Made by a program: the position numbers and the translations under genes
Shown here: piece by piece, positions 47,056 to 59,081 of the stretch
How positions within the stretch are numbered: the first letter of the stretch is position 1
How the letters are laid out: each line of letters starts with the position of its first letter
Notes under the pieces: generated by a model
What the model saw: the letters and a program-made list of their open reading frames with translations, nothing else
What the model was told of the DNA's origin: nothing
Database searches by the model: none
Assembly: GCF_030052815.1 (NCBI RefSeq)
Contig: NC_079507.1
Span: 55,655,119 to 55,719,118 of the forward strand
From: Hevea brasiliensis
Lineage: Eukaryota; Streptophyta; Magnoliopsida; Malpighiales; Euphorbiaceae
DNA length: 64,000 bases
Direction of reading: 5' to 3'

Positions 47056-48890
47056 TGGAGTGAAAACCCGAAAGGGCGTCCCAAGAACCAAAGTGGAGAA
47101 ATAAGGAAGGGGGTATGAAACCGAGGATGGAGAGGAAACTGTCGCGACATGGGGACTTCAGAGAACTTGAAATAATGGCAGTTAAAAGACTTCAAAACCA
47201 ACTATAAGGAATATGTGAGATCTATCCTTGTACCCTTCCTTTTCCTTTGAAAGTCTATCCCTATTTTTCCTAAAGCCATAATAAAATTATACTTTATTCC
47301 TTCTGCTTTTGTTTTCCTGTTTACTCACTTTTTAATACTATCCTTTCTCTTTGTTTAATGCGCTATTGATTAGTTAAAATTTTTGCCATAAGATTTGAAT
47401 TCGAAAATTGAAAACCTCACGTACTTTACTATGAGATTTGCAGGGAATGGCCTTCAAAAAAAAAAAAAAAAAAAAAAAAAAAGGAGTGAAAACCCGAAAG
47501 GGCGCTTCTGGTCGAATGGACGAAAAGAAAGTAAAAAACCGCAAGGGCGCTTTTCGTAAAATAAGGAGAAAGTCGGGAACAGAAAAGGGGTATCCGAAGG
47601 AATGGGATCATGGGTCAAGTCTTGCAACTCCTCCTCCATTAATCATCGGCCTTCGGTATCTTGTTAAGTACACTTCGTCAGGGAAAGAACTTCATGTGTC
47701 AGGGTTAGACTTGCTTTATAAGTTGATTTTAATTTCATGCAATTTAAATTTCCTGTCATCAATCTCTGGTTCCTTGATCTAAGTTGATTTTAATTTCATG
47801 CAATTTAAATTTCCTGTCATCAACCTCTGGTTCCTTGATCTAAGTTGATTTTAATTTCTTGCAATTTACATTTCTATTATCAACCTCTGGTTCCTTGATC
47901 TAAGTTGATTTTAATTTCCTGCAATTTAATTTTCCTGCTATCAACCTCTGGTTCCTTGATCTAAGTTGATTTTAATTTCCTGCAATTTAATTTTCCTGCT
48001 ATCAACCTCTGGTTCCTTGATCTAAGTTGATTTTAATTTCTTGCAATTTACATTTCTGTTATCAACCTCTGGTTCCTTGATCTAAGTTGATTTTAATTTC
48101 CTGCAATTTAATTTTCCTGCTATCAACCTCTGGTTCCTTGATCTAAGTTGATTTTAATTTCTTGCAATTTACATTTCTGTTATCAACCTCTGGTTCCTTG
48201 ATCTAAGTTGATTTTAATTTCCTGCAATTTAATTTTCCTGCTATCAACCTCTGGTTCCTTGATCTAAGTTGATTTTAATTTCCTGCAATTTAATTTTCCT
48301 GCTATTAACCTCTGGTTCCTTGATCTAAGTTGATTTTAATGCAATTTACATTTCTGTTATCAACCTCTGGTTCCTTGATCTAAGTTGATTTTAATTTCTT
48401 GCAATTTACATTTCTGTTATCAACCTCTGGTTCCTTGATCTAAGTTGATTTTAATTTCCTGCAATTTAAATTTCCTGTTATCAACCTCTGGTTCCTTGAT
48501 CTAAGTTGATTTTAATTTCTTGCAATTTACATTTATGTTATCAACCTCTGGTTCCTTGATCTAAGTTGATTTTAATTTCCTGCAATTTAAATTTCTTGTT
48601 ATCAACCTCTGGTTCCTTGATCTAAGTTGATTTTAATTTCTTGCAATTTACATTTTTCTTATCAACCTCTGGTTCCTTGATCTAAGTTGATTTTAATTTC
48701 CTGCAATTTAATTTTCCTGCTATCAACCTCTGGTTTCTTGATCCAAGTTGGTTTTTAATTTTCTAGTATTCCAACTTCCGTTGCCAATTTCTAGGTCGTT
48801 AACTTAGGTACACCTAATCGTCCAAAATATGAGTCTGAATATTTACATAATTCCTACACGGAAATTTTTTTCCTTTAATAGAAATTATGT
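46983..48890 (+). other. A1 3' UTR: poly-A tracts, GNRA-like modules, tandem array
   Basis: No gene. It has two long A tracts (about 47,019-47,053 and 47,457-47,482). Repeated modules contain CCC-GAAA-GGG (47,002-47,011; 47,067-47,076; 47,493-47,502) and CC-GCAA-GG (47,539-47,546). An AT-rich middle follows, then the tandem array and hairpin described separately. Confidence 0.85.
47716..48760 (+). repeat. Tandem array, about 17 units of 59-61 bp, A1 3' UTR
   Basis: Head-to-tail units with core CTCTGGTTCCTTGATCTAAG and two alternating tail types (one with 'cctgcaatttaattttcctgct', one with 'cttgcaatttacatttctgtt'). One unit near 48,337 is about 7 bp shorter. The units are far more uniform within A1 than between A1 and A2, a sign of local homogenisation. 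Confidence 0.95.
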
Positions 48891-48893
48891 AAA
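48842..48893 (+). other. Hairpin at the A1 polypurine tract
   Basis: Arms 48,842-48,856 and 48,879-48,893 pair over 15 bp with one mismatch, with the right arm overlapping the start of the PPT. The same outer stem occurs in A2 (1,674-1,728) with a different loop sequence. Confidence 0.8.
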
Positions 48894-48903
48894 GAGGGGC
48901 AGC
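48891..48903 (+). promoter_or_regulatory. Polypurine tract of A1
   Basis: AAAGAGGGGCAGC directly before the 3' LTR; identical to A2. Confidence 0.9.
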
Positions 48904-49493
48904 TGTCGACACCATATTTTGGCCGATCCCCAAAATCAATAAAACTTTGAAACCGATCCTCGGTACTAAGTCTCCTTTGGACAGCTAATCACATTTTCGA
49001 TCCCTCTTTGATAGGCAGTCACAATTCCGATCTCTCCTCACAAAGAATTAAATCAAATTGTTAAGTTCTCGTGATCACCAAAGCTTTACCAGTCTATCGC
49101 TCACCGATCTCTCAAACCCATTGTCAAAACTCAGGACCCGTCAAGTATATTCCTAATAAACGAAATGAACTGGCACTAGATCTTTTCTTACCAGTTTTAT
49201 TGCCGATCTCCCTTTCGAAAGATTAAGAGCTAAGGTTTTGGTTTGGTTTAATGAGGATTCCGATCTTAAGTGTTCAAGTTAAATTTTCAATTTTAATCAA
49301 GTCCCATTCAGCATTTCTTCCCCACCGATCTCATGCTTATTGTGCTTTCCGATCTCTTATACTTAGATTAATAATTGCATTTAGTTCTTGTTTCGCTATG
49401 CTCATACAATCAAATACTTAGGCAATTCAAAGATTTTCCAATCACATCCATTCATTGAACAAAAGAGACATTCCATTTCATTTTTTGTACAAG

Positions 49494-51363
49494 CTATTCA
49501 GCTGGAGGATCACCCCCAGCCTGATTTACATTTTGCTCACTCTCTCTCTCACCCTCGGCTTCCTCCTCACTGTCCTCATCGTCGCCCTCAGGAGCCGTGT
49601 CGCCATCCAAGAGAAGTCTTCTTCGGGTAACGCTCGAGTTCGCCAAGAGATCCTTGTGAGCATTCACATAGGCTCCGGCTATTCCCGTCACCATCTCTTC
49701 ATCTTTCTCCTTAAGCTCCTCGTCTTTCTCCTTGAGTTCCTCGATGAGTTGAGCGACCTGAGCAGCTTCGTTGGCCTGAAGCGCCTGGACTTCTCCGAGA
49801 GCCCGATCCCTTTCAGCCAGAACATGAGACTGTTCGGCCAGCTTGTCTTCATAGTACTTCGCCCGTCCCTTAACTTGAGATATATAATCCCGAGCGGATG
49901 AGAGTTGGGATCGGAGGGAAGCCACTTCCTGATTTTTCTTCCCGATCTCCTTACCCAGACGCTGAACCTTTTCCCAAACCATGGTCTGATTCACCAGGCA
50001 CTCCACGTTCAGGCTCATGGATTGAGTCAAGATATCATCAAGGCTGTTCGAGGATAGCCTGTCCCGATCCTCCCGAAGGAAGATGGAAGACCCCAAGACT
50101 TGGGCAAAACCGGGTTCTCCCAACAGTCCGATTATTCTTCGTGGATTCGATCAGCTTTTGAGCGCCACGAGAAGAGGACCTCCCGGAAGATTGAGAAGGA
50201 CCCCTTTCCGTGCTTGGAACAACTGGAAGAGCCGGAGGCTGCTCTTCCAATCTAGGAGGAGATCGGACAGCTTCAGCGGTCGGCAGATCCGAAGGTTGAG
50301 GCGGGTCTCCTTGTACTTCCCCAGATTCATGACCGGGTGTTCGAAGCATTTCCGAACGCTTCATCTCCTTTATTTTCCGGGAGATCTCTTTGTCCTTCTT
50401 CCGCTTCCTAGAACCCTCACCACCCGCCATACCTGCACAAAGAAAAGGTCAGTGAGATCGCTAAGGTCCTGAGAGCTGAGATATAGAAAATACCAATGCC
50501 GAGGTCAGAGAGCGGAAGTTCGCGGTCTTGGCCGGTGAGCAGTTAAATAGTCCAATGGTGTAGCTCAGCGATCGCATCCAAACAAGAATACTTTTGAGTG
50601 GCAGCCTGACTCTTCAGATCCATCACTATTAAGCTATCCTCCTGGTTCAGGGTAATGCACTTCGGAAGCAAAGGCCCCTGGTACCACCAGCTACGGGGGA
50701 AGTCCTCAAAGCAGCTCGGATCTTTGCTCCTCAGAATGAAGAAACGGTTCTTCCAATTCTTAAGGGATGAGGGCAGATCAGAAAAGAGCCCGCAATGAGG
50801 CTTCGCCTGAAAGAACCAGTGTTCGTCATCCTTTCGGCGAGTTAGTCTGTGCAGCTCGGCGAACACCTTAGCCGTAGGTCTGATTCCCTTAGCTCGGCAT
50901 AGACCTCGGAAGGCTACCAAGATCCGCCACGAGTTAGGGTGAATTTGAGCAATGCACGCTCGGTGGAGTTTTAAGACCTCCTTATAGAAGTCATCTAGAG
51001 GGAACCGAAGACCGGCCTTTAACTGTTCCTCATACACCATAACCATGTCATTCTCTTCAAAGGAGTGATCGACACGAAGATCGCTGTGGCACTTGATTAG
51101 CTCGTACGAATCAGGCCGAATGTTGTATTCTTGGCTAAACGATTGCAGATCAGATTCTCGAAGAACCGACGGTAGCTCGTCTATAGGGAGAGTCTCCCTC
51201 CCTGAAACAGGTGCACGCCTTGATGGTATGATCCGCCCCCGAGCTGGAACGGAGGCCCTAGGAGGTTCAGGTTGCGTGCTTGGCCCGACCACCTCTTCTT
51301 CATCGGACGACCACGAGAACTGAATGGAAGGAGGGCTCGCTTCTCTCGACCTTCTGCGCTCAT
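49494..51363 (-). pseudogene. Antisense LTR gene, A1 3' LTR copy (two exons)
   Basis: Best-preserved copy of the antisense gene. Exon 1 (51,363-50,494) has a small frame change near its start (about 51,300-51,345), is then open for about 249 codons with the same blocks as the 5' copy plus WFFQAKPHCGLFSDLPSSLK, and is interrupted by one TAA (50,543-50,545) where the 5' copy has CAA. The 61-bp intron is 50,433-50,493 (GTATTTTC...TTTGTGCAG) and splices in frame to exon 2 (50,432-49,494), which has one frame change near 50,110. Exon 2 encodes a basic segment, a proline/serine linker, a coiled coil (about 49,600-49,980) and an acidic tail. Because the lesions differ from those of the 5' copy, the ancestor at insertion was probably more intact than either. 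Confidence 0.75.
50433..50493 (-). other. Intron of the antisense LTR gene (3' LTR)
   Basis: Same donor, acceptor and 61-bp length as in the 5' LTR. The unspliced frame would meet stops, while the spliced frame is continuous across the junction. Confidence 0.6.
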
Positions 51364-51519
51364 TTTCAAAAGAAATAAAGAACTTAAACTAAAAGAGGAT
51401 CAAAGCCCTTACCGGAGTCTGATCGGCGTCGGAAGAAACTTGAGAAAATGAGAGAACTTCGGAGTTATGAGCAAGAGACTGAAAATGGAATGAGAGAACA
51501 ACTGGCTAGCCCCTCACCC

Positions 51520-51528
51520 CTATTTATA
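51520..51528 (-). promoter_or_regulatory. TATA box of the antisense LTR gene (A1 3' LTR)
   Basis: Minus-strand TATAAATAG, about 157 bases upstream of the ATG. From the 3' LTR this promoter would drive transcription leftward into the 3' UTR and pol of A1, antisense to them. Confidence 0.65.
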
Positions 51529-51995
51529 CTAGTCCGAGCATTAAATGCTCATGAGGTTCCATGCAGTGCATCGGTTAACGGGATTCGCCAACTGTTCTGA
51601 CACGTCTCTCGAACATTCCGAGATCGGTTAACTGGAGATCGACATAATAAGTTGAATATTTTGAATGAAGGATCAGTTAAGAGTCGTTTTGTTAGGAACC
51701 AGATCGGACAAATATATCAGAGATCGGAAAATAATCAATAAGATAATAATTGGAGAAACAAGATTTTTATTTCCAGAAGATCGGATTACATCATTAGGGC
51801 GATCTCTAGGGATCGGATTACAATAAAGGACTAACTACATCATTTGGGTGATCTCTAGAGATCTGATTACATTGACAGACTACATCATTTGGGCGATCTC
51901 TAAGGATCGGAATACATTGGAGATCTGATTATATCAAAAGGCTGATCTAAGGATCAGTTTATAACTGATCCCAAGGATATTGCCGACCGGATGCT

Positions 51996-52235
51996 TCATC
52001 CGCTGTCGGAACACCCAATGTGGATCAGAATCGCTGTCGGAACACTCAATGTGATGAGAAGCCGAATGAACTCAGTTGAGCGACTCGAGATCGGTACAAC
52101 CGAGGTCCGCAATACAGATCGGTCAAATCCAGTTCTCTCACCATCGTCAGTTAAGGTCATTCGATCACCGGGATCGTAAATTTTCAGTCGGTGAGTAAGG
52201 AAATCCATCGGAAAAAGATCAAAAACCACAATCAT
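51996..52235 (-). CDS. Short antisense ORF in A1 3' LTR, function unknown
   Basis: Counterpart of 34,027-34,266, with a single difference or very few. No domain is recognised. Conservation is uninformative because the LTRs are young. Confidence 0.22.
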   Translation of the reverse strand: MIVVFDLFPMDFLTHRLKIYDPGDRMTLTDDGERTGFDRSVLRTSVVPISSRSTEFIRLLITLSVPTAILIHIGCSDSG

Positions 52236-52325
52236 GGCCGGAGCGACCGCCGGAGCAGCTAGAACTAGAGAAGTAAGAAGGAAGAGAGGGAAATCAGATG
52301 AAGGAAATGTCTCTGTCGACAGGGG

Positions 52326-52333
52326 TATATATA
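52326..52333. promoter_or_regulatory. TATATATA core in A1 3' LTR
   Basis: Counterpart of 34,357-34,365 in the same nearly symmetrical GGGG...GGGG context. Confidence 0.38.
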
Positions 52334-52962
52334 GGGGAAAATGAGCATTTATTGCTGAGCAGAAAACGAAGCGAACGCTTCGGGAATCGAGGGGCAATTA
52401 ATGCTTTGACCAGACCGGACCTGAGGAAGGGAAAAGATCGGGATAATAGATCGGAAGATGGGAGACCAGCATGAAAGATCGGAAAAGAGCATGAGAAAGA
52501 GATCAGAAAGAGGAGGGATCGGAAGGCAAAAAGAATAAGACAAATCCCAAATAACCGTCGTCAGAATCAGAGCCGAGGTAGTTAAAGCGTTGCAGACGAG
52601 ATCTCCACCGCACGCCTAAGAATCGCCCGCAATGCTGACAGGTGCCAGGGTATGTCATGACAGTCCTGTACATCCCAATCTCCACCGTTGATCCCACTTG
52701 TAAGGACAAACCCGGAACCCTTGGATCAAGAGAGAAGACGACAATACCAGCGTCTTTCGCTCTTAGCCCTTAGATCGTTCCGGACAAGAAGATTTGGGAC
52801 CGTCAGATTGAAAGAAGAAAAGGACAAATGTTCTGAAGAGGGATCTCAGCCATTCATTTTGATTCTCTTTAATTCCTGGACATCCGATCATGTCCTTCGA
52901 AATCTTGACCCTCCATCTCCCTCAAAATAAATCCTGACCCTTCACGGGGAGCACCCGATTCC

Positions 52963-52970
52963 TATAAATA
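52963..52970 (+). promoter_or_regulatory. Sense TATA box of A1 3' LTR
   Basis: TATAAATA in the same context as 34,992. Read-through from here would enter the B2 LTR remnant and then host DNA. Confidence 0.65.
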
Positions 52971-53954
52971 CCTGCATGAAAAAACTGTTCAACGGACGGA
53001 CGAGCAAAAAAGAGAGGCTGTTATTATAGCGGAAGAACTCTGAAAACTTCATTCAGTTTGTTATTCCGCTACTTTGAAGTGTTGATTGGAAAGACTTTTG
53101 AAACTAGTTTTCTGAAGTGTTTCTTGAAAAGGATTCTGAATACTGGAACTCTACATTTCCAGTTTGTTCATTATCTGGTCACACCCTCACTTTCAGCCCT
53201 TTATCATCTCTGTTTTCATTCCCACTGTCTAAGCTAAACTTCATCCCACTCGGTTTTTATCTTTATCTGATGGCATTTTAGCTAAGCACCCTCTAGTTCA
53301 CGGTGAACATCAGCTCTCAGGCTAATCAGTCCACTGTCTTATCTCTATTTGCCACCCCGTAGCTATTTCAGTAGATTTGGCTCCTCACAGGTAAGAGCTC
53401 ATATTGCTGTTTTACTTTTCGCACTTTCTTTGTTCTTCTTACGTATGTGATTTTCTCCAAGTTCATTTTGTGCAAAAGGACCCAAAAGAATGTTACTCTC
53501 GAGTTATCTCTTTAGTGATTAGTCCATCATTTTATTAACCTTCGTTATTTCTGAATGCAAGTTTTTCTGGTTCCTAGTAGCGTGTAAATGGTCAGGTAAG
53601 ACACAGGTAACTGCAACTTAAGGGTCTCTTTTAAAAGAGAGAACCTGAATAACACGTCAGGAAGGTAGCCAAACTATTAGGCTGACGTAAACAGCAATTC
53701 GACAAAGATGTCATAAAGTGGAATAAAACCAAAATAAACGAAACAGAATAGATCGGTCATTAATAGATATTGGTAAAATGAATACATGGAAGGTCGGTAA
53801 ATCAAGTCTAGTTTTCCCCATCTAGCCAAAAGGTATCGAGAAGCCTTATCCCCAGCATCTTTGAATGCCAGAATCCTTAGCTTTAGGCTCTTATGTCATG
53901 TAGCTGAAATTAAAATCCGGGAGATCGGAAAAGTCCCTTTCAGGCTCCTGTTAA

Positions 53955-54215
53955 TCTAAAAGAGATCGGAGGAGAGTTCTTATCCGGTCTCAACTCAAAA
54001 CATTAATAAATATTTAAAGGAGATCGGAGGAGGGTTCTTATCCGGTCTCCACTCAAAGTTTTAATAAATAACCGTTAAATAGAGATCGGAGGAGAGTTCT
54101 TATCCGGTCTCCACTCAAAACATTAATAAATATTTAAAGGAGATCGGAGGAGGGTTCTTATCCGGTCTCCACTCAAAGTTTTAATAAATAACCATTAATA
54201 GAGATCGGATGAGGG
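53955..54215 (+). repeat. Tandem units in A1 3' LTR (about 57 bp x 5)
   Basis: Same array as 35,985-36,250, same unit order and number. Confidence 0.9.
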
Positions 54216-54652
54216 TTCTTATCCGATTCTCACACCAAATCTTAACCCGTACGCAAAATAATCCCAATACCAAAAACAATTCGCGACGTCAATTCACTAA
54301 GGTTGTCTCATTTACTTGTGTATCTGGGTGATCCGAATTTAGTGAAAAATCGAATATTCCTTTCACCGAGAGGATTAACATTGCCGTTCAAGCCCTCCTA
54401 ACTAATTTATAAAGAACGTAAAAATTAAATCTACTTACCCTTATTAAGGGACGAGGTGGGGTGCCTAACACCTTCCCCACCCATTTACGGACCCCGAACC
54501 TAGAATCTCTATTTTGAAGTGGTTTCATTTTTAATTTATCTTCCCAAATGGTTTTCTTTAGTTTCCCTCAAAACTAAGGTGGCAACTCCTCACTCTTTCC
54601 CACTTCGGTGAGTGATCGTCCAGGCGACCGCAAAATCCCTTGCGACATGTAC

Positions 54653-56432
54653 TAACCCCTGTGTTGTGGGCTTCCCGTAGGAACCTTCAATTCGCGGAAA
54701 TTCAATAGTTGCTTGGGTTTGTAATTTTGGGTCGGGCAGGCAGGGTACCAAAAAAGTTTCAGAATTTGATCGAAATTATAGGCTACCCCAACATTTTCAG
54801 ACGTTCCGGACGTGTCTCCAAGGTCGGAATTGGCATAAGTAAATCTGAACCTTACTTTTTCTTAATTATCTAGTGCTTGATTACGATTAAAAATCTATAA
54901 AATATTTGTGGTAGGTTAAAAAATTATAATTTCTTTTGCATTAGCTTAATAATATTGCTATGGATCACGGGTCAAATTTTAGAATTTTTAGAGCTCATTT
55001 GAGTAGCTTTTACAAAAGGGTAATTGTAGGGACTAAATTATAATTTTTCAAATTATGGCTGTTGACTGTTTGGATGGGCTCAGGAGGGGCCATGTGATGT
55101 GATTGAGTTGTGAATGTGTGACTTGTGGATATATAAGTGTATTTTGAACCCTTTTGCAAGTTGGGTAGGTCCTATGTATAGGAGAGACTCTGTCATATTT
55201 TCGGCATGACTTAGGGCGCCTTTGGTCCTTTCTAAACTGGTATTGAGTCAAATATATTAAACAATTACAATGAAATTATCAGGTGAGCCGGGACAGCCTT
55301 CCTCCTCCGCCCAGTCGCTGCAATGACCTCGGTTCAAGTCTGTGAATAAAATATTAATTTTAATTATAATTTCAATATTATTATATATTCAGGTATGCCC
55401 ATGCATCACTTATAAATATGTATCTATGTAGTTAAACACTAGGCACATTTTATATTGCATTCTTAATTGATGAAGTGTCATGGATGTTGTTTATGGTAAT
55501 TTGGAGTAGTGTGCGTGCATTGGCGTACGTGTGGTGTGTGGTATTGGATATGGATAGGACGGGCAGACGAGGCTTGAGAGACACTCGCTAGGACTAGGTC
55601 CTTTATGGATAAGTCGGGGTAGGCACGGCTTGAGATGATCTCGCTGGCCCCCGCATTTGGTTTATCAAGCGAAAACCCGGCTTGAGAGACACTCGCTGGC
55701 AGAGGTTGGATTAAGAGAGCTGTATCGGGGATTAGCTCCCATATATGTACTGTTAGAACATTATTGGGTGTGTGAGTGCTCTAAATTGCCTTTTTACTGT
55801 TATGATGTGATGTGTATAAAAATTTCGATGGTGTTGCATTCCACTCCTTATGATGCATTAACTCTAGGCAGCTGTAGAAATTGGTATTTTACTCTCGGAG
55901 TCGAACGCTCACTTCTGTTCACTTTATTTTTCCAAGTTATAGGAGGATTACTTATTGTGACTAACCTGCTCCTCTTCTTCACAGGTCAATTAGTAATATC
56001 TAATGTATTTTGTACAATTTAGCTAAAATTTTAGACTTCGCATGTATTAGGAGTATTTTAATCAATTTGGGATTGTAATATAATATTATGTTGAATTTGT
56101 AAGAACATTAAATGTATGTATGTGTGAGTGTGATTGGATTGGATGAGGGAGCTGAGCTCCAATTTGATTTATGACATGATGAGTATGTGGAGGGTGAGCT
56201 GAGCTCCCCAAATTGTTATATATTGTGTTTACAGATCGAGTGAGTCAAAAACTCTCCGTTGTATGGTTTATATTATGGCCGGACTCTGTCCGGTTGAATT
56301 CTATTCTTGAAATTTGACTTAAAATGGGCCTTAGGATTGGGTTAAGGAATAGTTAGGTTTACTACGAACCTCGGGGGCTTTAAGCTAGACCAGGTCCTAG
56401 TGCCGGTCTGGCCCATAGGTTGGGTCATAACA
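54653..56432 (+). mobile_element. 3' LTR of B2, right part
   Basis: Continues the LTR interrupted at 30,966. It follows the B1 LTR (minus-strand reading) to the terminus GGTTGGGTCATAACA. Shared landmarks are the 'atgcccatgcatcact' stretch (about 55,390), the 'gagctgagctcc' words (56,150-56,210) and the 'ggccggactctgtcc' block (56,275). Adding the left part gives an LTR of about 2.7 kb. Host DNA starts at 56,433. The TSD partner of TTATT (56,433-56,437) is outside the window. Confidence 0.88.
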
Positions 56433-57898
56433 TTATTAAAAAGTTATAAACGTTTTTAAATATTATCCAATTTTACATTTTTATATTAGTAAATTTTTAT
56501 GTGCATCATATGCTTTTTTACTCATAATTTGTTTTTTTATATGTAATTTTAGAAAAAATTTTATATTAATTAATAATAAAATTTCTATCAAAGTAAGTAT
56601 AATAATATAACAAATTAAACTAAGAAAACAAAAGTAAAGGTCTAAATAAAAACTATGAAAATAACTAAAAGACAATTTTATTATATTTTAATTGTACGTA
56701 GATAAATAAACAATTATTTTAAAAAAAAATTCCGAAGCAACCATCCAAGTAAAAGTAGGTGTTACCTCCATAAAAATATGTGAAGATCAAAAGTATTTCT
56801 TTGCACAGAAACCCTATCCATACAAAAATAGTAAAAAATATCATACAATATTTTAATTTTGCTAATAAAAAAAAATCAAATGCGCCACAAAATGTTACCT
56901 CAACAAAAAAGATGGTGAATATGGGTGTAACTAAAAATTAATTTTTGAGAGTCAAAAATAAATATTAAAAAGAATTAAATGGAATCTTGATAAAAATATA
57001 TGGACTAAAATAAAATATAAAATATTAAGAAATTAAAATTAAATCATATAAAAATATAAATGAAATTTTTATAGAAGTGTAAATGAAAAAAAATACATTG
57101 AAGGGACAAATAGTAATTTCTTACAAATTAAAAAATTTTCAAATAATAATAAATTCATATTTTATTTTTTAGTTAATAAAAATAGAGAGCAAATTATAAT
57201 TTAGAGCATCAATTAATTTTAGAGTATAAAAGAAATAATTATCAAATTTCTTAATTTTTATAAAATCATGTATTATACTAATTATTGGGTTAATAGTGAT
57301 CAATATGAAACTCTTACATCAATTTTAATATATAAAAATTGTAAGCTGTAAGATCAATGAGATATTTATAATAATTATTTTTTTTCATGCTTCATTGTTT
57401 CATTCCTTTCATATTTAAAAAGAAAAAAAAAAACCACTTCTTTATTATTTTTTTATTCTTTACTCAAACCCTTGATTTCAATAACAAATAAATATAATCA
57501 CTAAAAGTTAGTAAAAATACTTTCTTCATCAATTTTTATTTATTGTATTTGGATTTTTATTTTATCTAAAATTATTTGTGATATTTAGAAAATTAATCAG
57601 CATTAACTACTTTTTTCCCCCTAATTTTACCCTTTATATCTATTAAATACAATAAATAATTAAGTGAAATAAAGAGTAATTTAGTCAATTACTAATATAT
57701 TTTTATAAAAATGAAATCATCCAATTATTTTTTTAATTATCATATAAAATACAAATACGACAGATAAAAATAAATGAAAATAATAGTCAATAGGTTTTCA
57801 ATTTACAAGATTATTTGTTTTTTCTATTCTCCTTGCACACACAATGGTGATAAGATTCATATTCCTTTTAGCTTACACAATATTTATAACATATATTG
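56433..57898. other. AT-rich host DNA, no gene seen
   Basis: Very AT-rich with many stops in all frames. I see no coding, RNA or transposon signature that I can support. Confidence 0.6.
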
Positions 57899-58262
57899 AT
57901 TAATTTATTTTTTTATAAATCTCAATGGAATTATATTACTTAATAAAATAGAATTTAAATTTAAATATAAAACTAAACAAATAATTAAATTAAAGATTTT
58001 TTTTAACTAATAATAAATTTTTATTTTATTTTTTAGTTAGTCAAAATATAGGACAATTTATTATTATCAAATTCAACTGAATTAATTTATTTTTTTTATA
58101 AATCTCAATGGAATTATATTACTTAATAAAATAGAATTTAAATTTAAATAGAAAACTAAACAAATAATTAAATTAAAGATTTTTTTAACTAATAATAAAT
58201 TTTTATTTTATTTTTTAGTTAGTCAAAATATAGGGCAATTTATTATTATCAAATTCAACTGA
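57899..58262. repeat. Tandem duplication, 2 x 182 bp
   Basis: 57,899-58,080 and 58,081-58,262 are nearly identical head-to-tail copies differing by a few bases and one T-run length. No terminal inverted repeats or coding content. Confidence 0.9.
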
Positions 58263-58991
58263 TAATTTTTTTTTGTCTATCCCATTATTTCCTCTCCCTT
58301 CCCACATGCATCTTCCTTATTTAAATTAGTAATTTTTAAATTATAATTTTTATTTATAATATAATTTTTTTATTTATTTAGATTTATTATTTAATTAGAA
58401 AATAATATTATTTAATTTAATAATACTTAAATTATATTTATAATTTTAACTTTTGTAGATTATATCTTATTTTGACAATAATTATTATTGAATAAATGAT
58501 TAAAATTTAATTTAACTGTAAATATATAAAGTAAGTTAAAAAATTATTAGAGCAGCACCTAACAATGTGAAGTTTGCGTTACTTGGATAGGTTAAGACAG
58601 AAACAAAAAAAAAAAAAAACGATGTCGTTTTTCTACTCTGTGCATCGTTTTGTATTGCCCTTGCACTTTGCCCTGGTGATTTGCCATTATATTGGCTTGA
58701 GAGATTGAAAGAATCAAACAAAGCTAAAAAATAAAAAATAAAAAATAAAAAAATAAATGGGAAAGTAGATAAGGAGACAAGAATCTGGAGAGAGAACCAA
58801 GATTTGGATCCTCTTTTCAGTATTCATCTTCGTCTCCTGTGAGATTGAGAGAGCTAAATGAAAAGCTTAGGAAATGTGGAATAATTTCAATGCAAGAAAA
58901 TTTGAATTTCACTTTGCTTTTGCATTGATTAAATAATTGTGGATTAATCTACCTGCAAAAAGCATAAAGACTTGTACATTTAATTGCTCTC

Positions 58992-59081
<90 letters not shown>

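Larger units (their letters stand above)
30967..54647 (+). mobile_element. A1: full-length Ogre-like (Tat lineage) Ty3 retrotransposon, 23.7 kb
   Basis: Two LTRs of 5,707 and 5,744 bp (TGTCGACACC...TTGCGACA) are flanked by perfect TSD TGTAC (30,962-30,966; 54,648-54,652). The size, giant LTRs, extra ORF1 before gag, an intron between protease and RT, two RNase H domains, absence of a chromodomain, and a tandem-repeat 3' UTR all match what is known of Ogre/Tat elements. The LTRs are close: about ten differences in the first 250 aligned bases, fewer in most other stretches I compared. It is therefore the youngest large insertion here. Frameshifts and stops in ORF1, gag, protease and pol make it defective. 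Confidence 0.96.
48904..54647 (+). repeat. 3' LTR of A1 (5,744 bp)
   Basis: Pair of 30,967-36,673 with the same internal layout. Small indels are spread through both copies, the largest difference being extra sequence at about 49,790-49,820 relative to the 5' copy. It ends TTGCGACA and is followed by TSD TGTAC. Confidence 0.96.

Noticed and set aside
47716..48760. CRISPR-like array
   Set aside because: The units are continuous and diverge gradually, with no unique spacers, and the setting is a plant retrotransposon 3' UTR.
56641..57260. Possible gene in the AT-rich region right of B2
   Set aside because: All frames are full of stops. The 64-codon minus-strand frame nearby is AT-biased low-complexity sequence.
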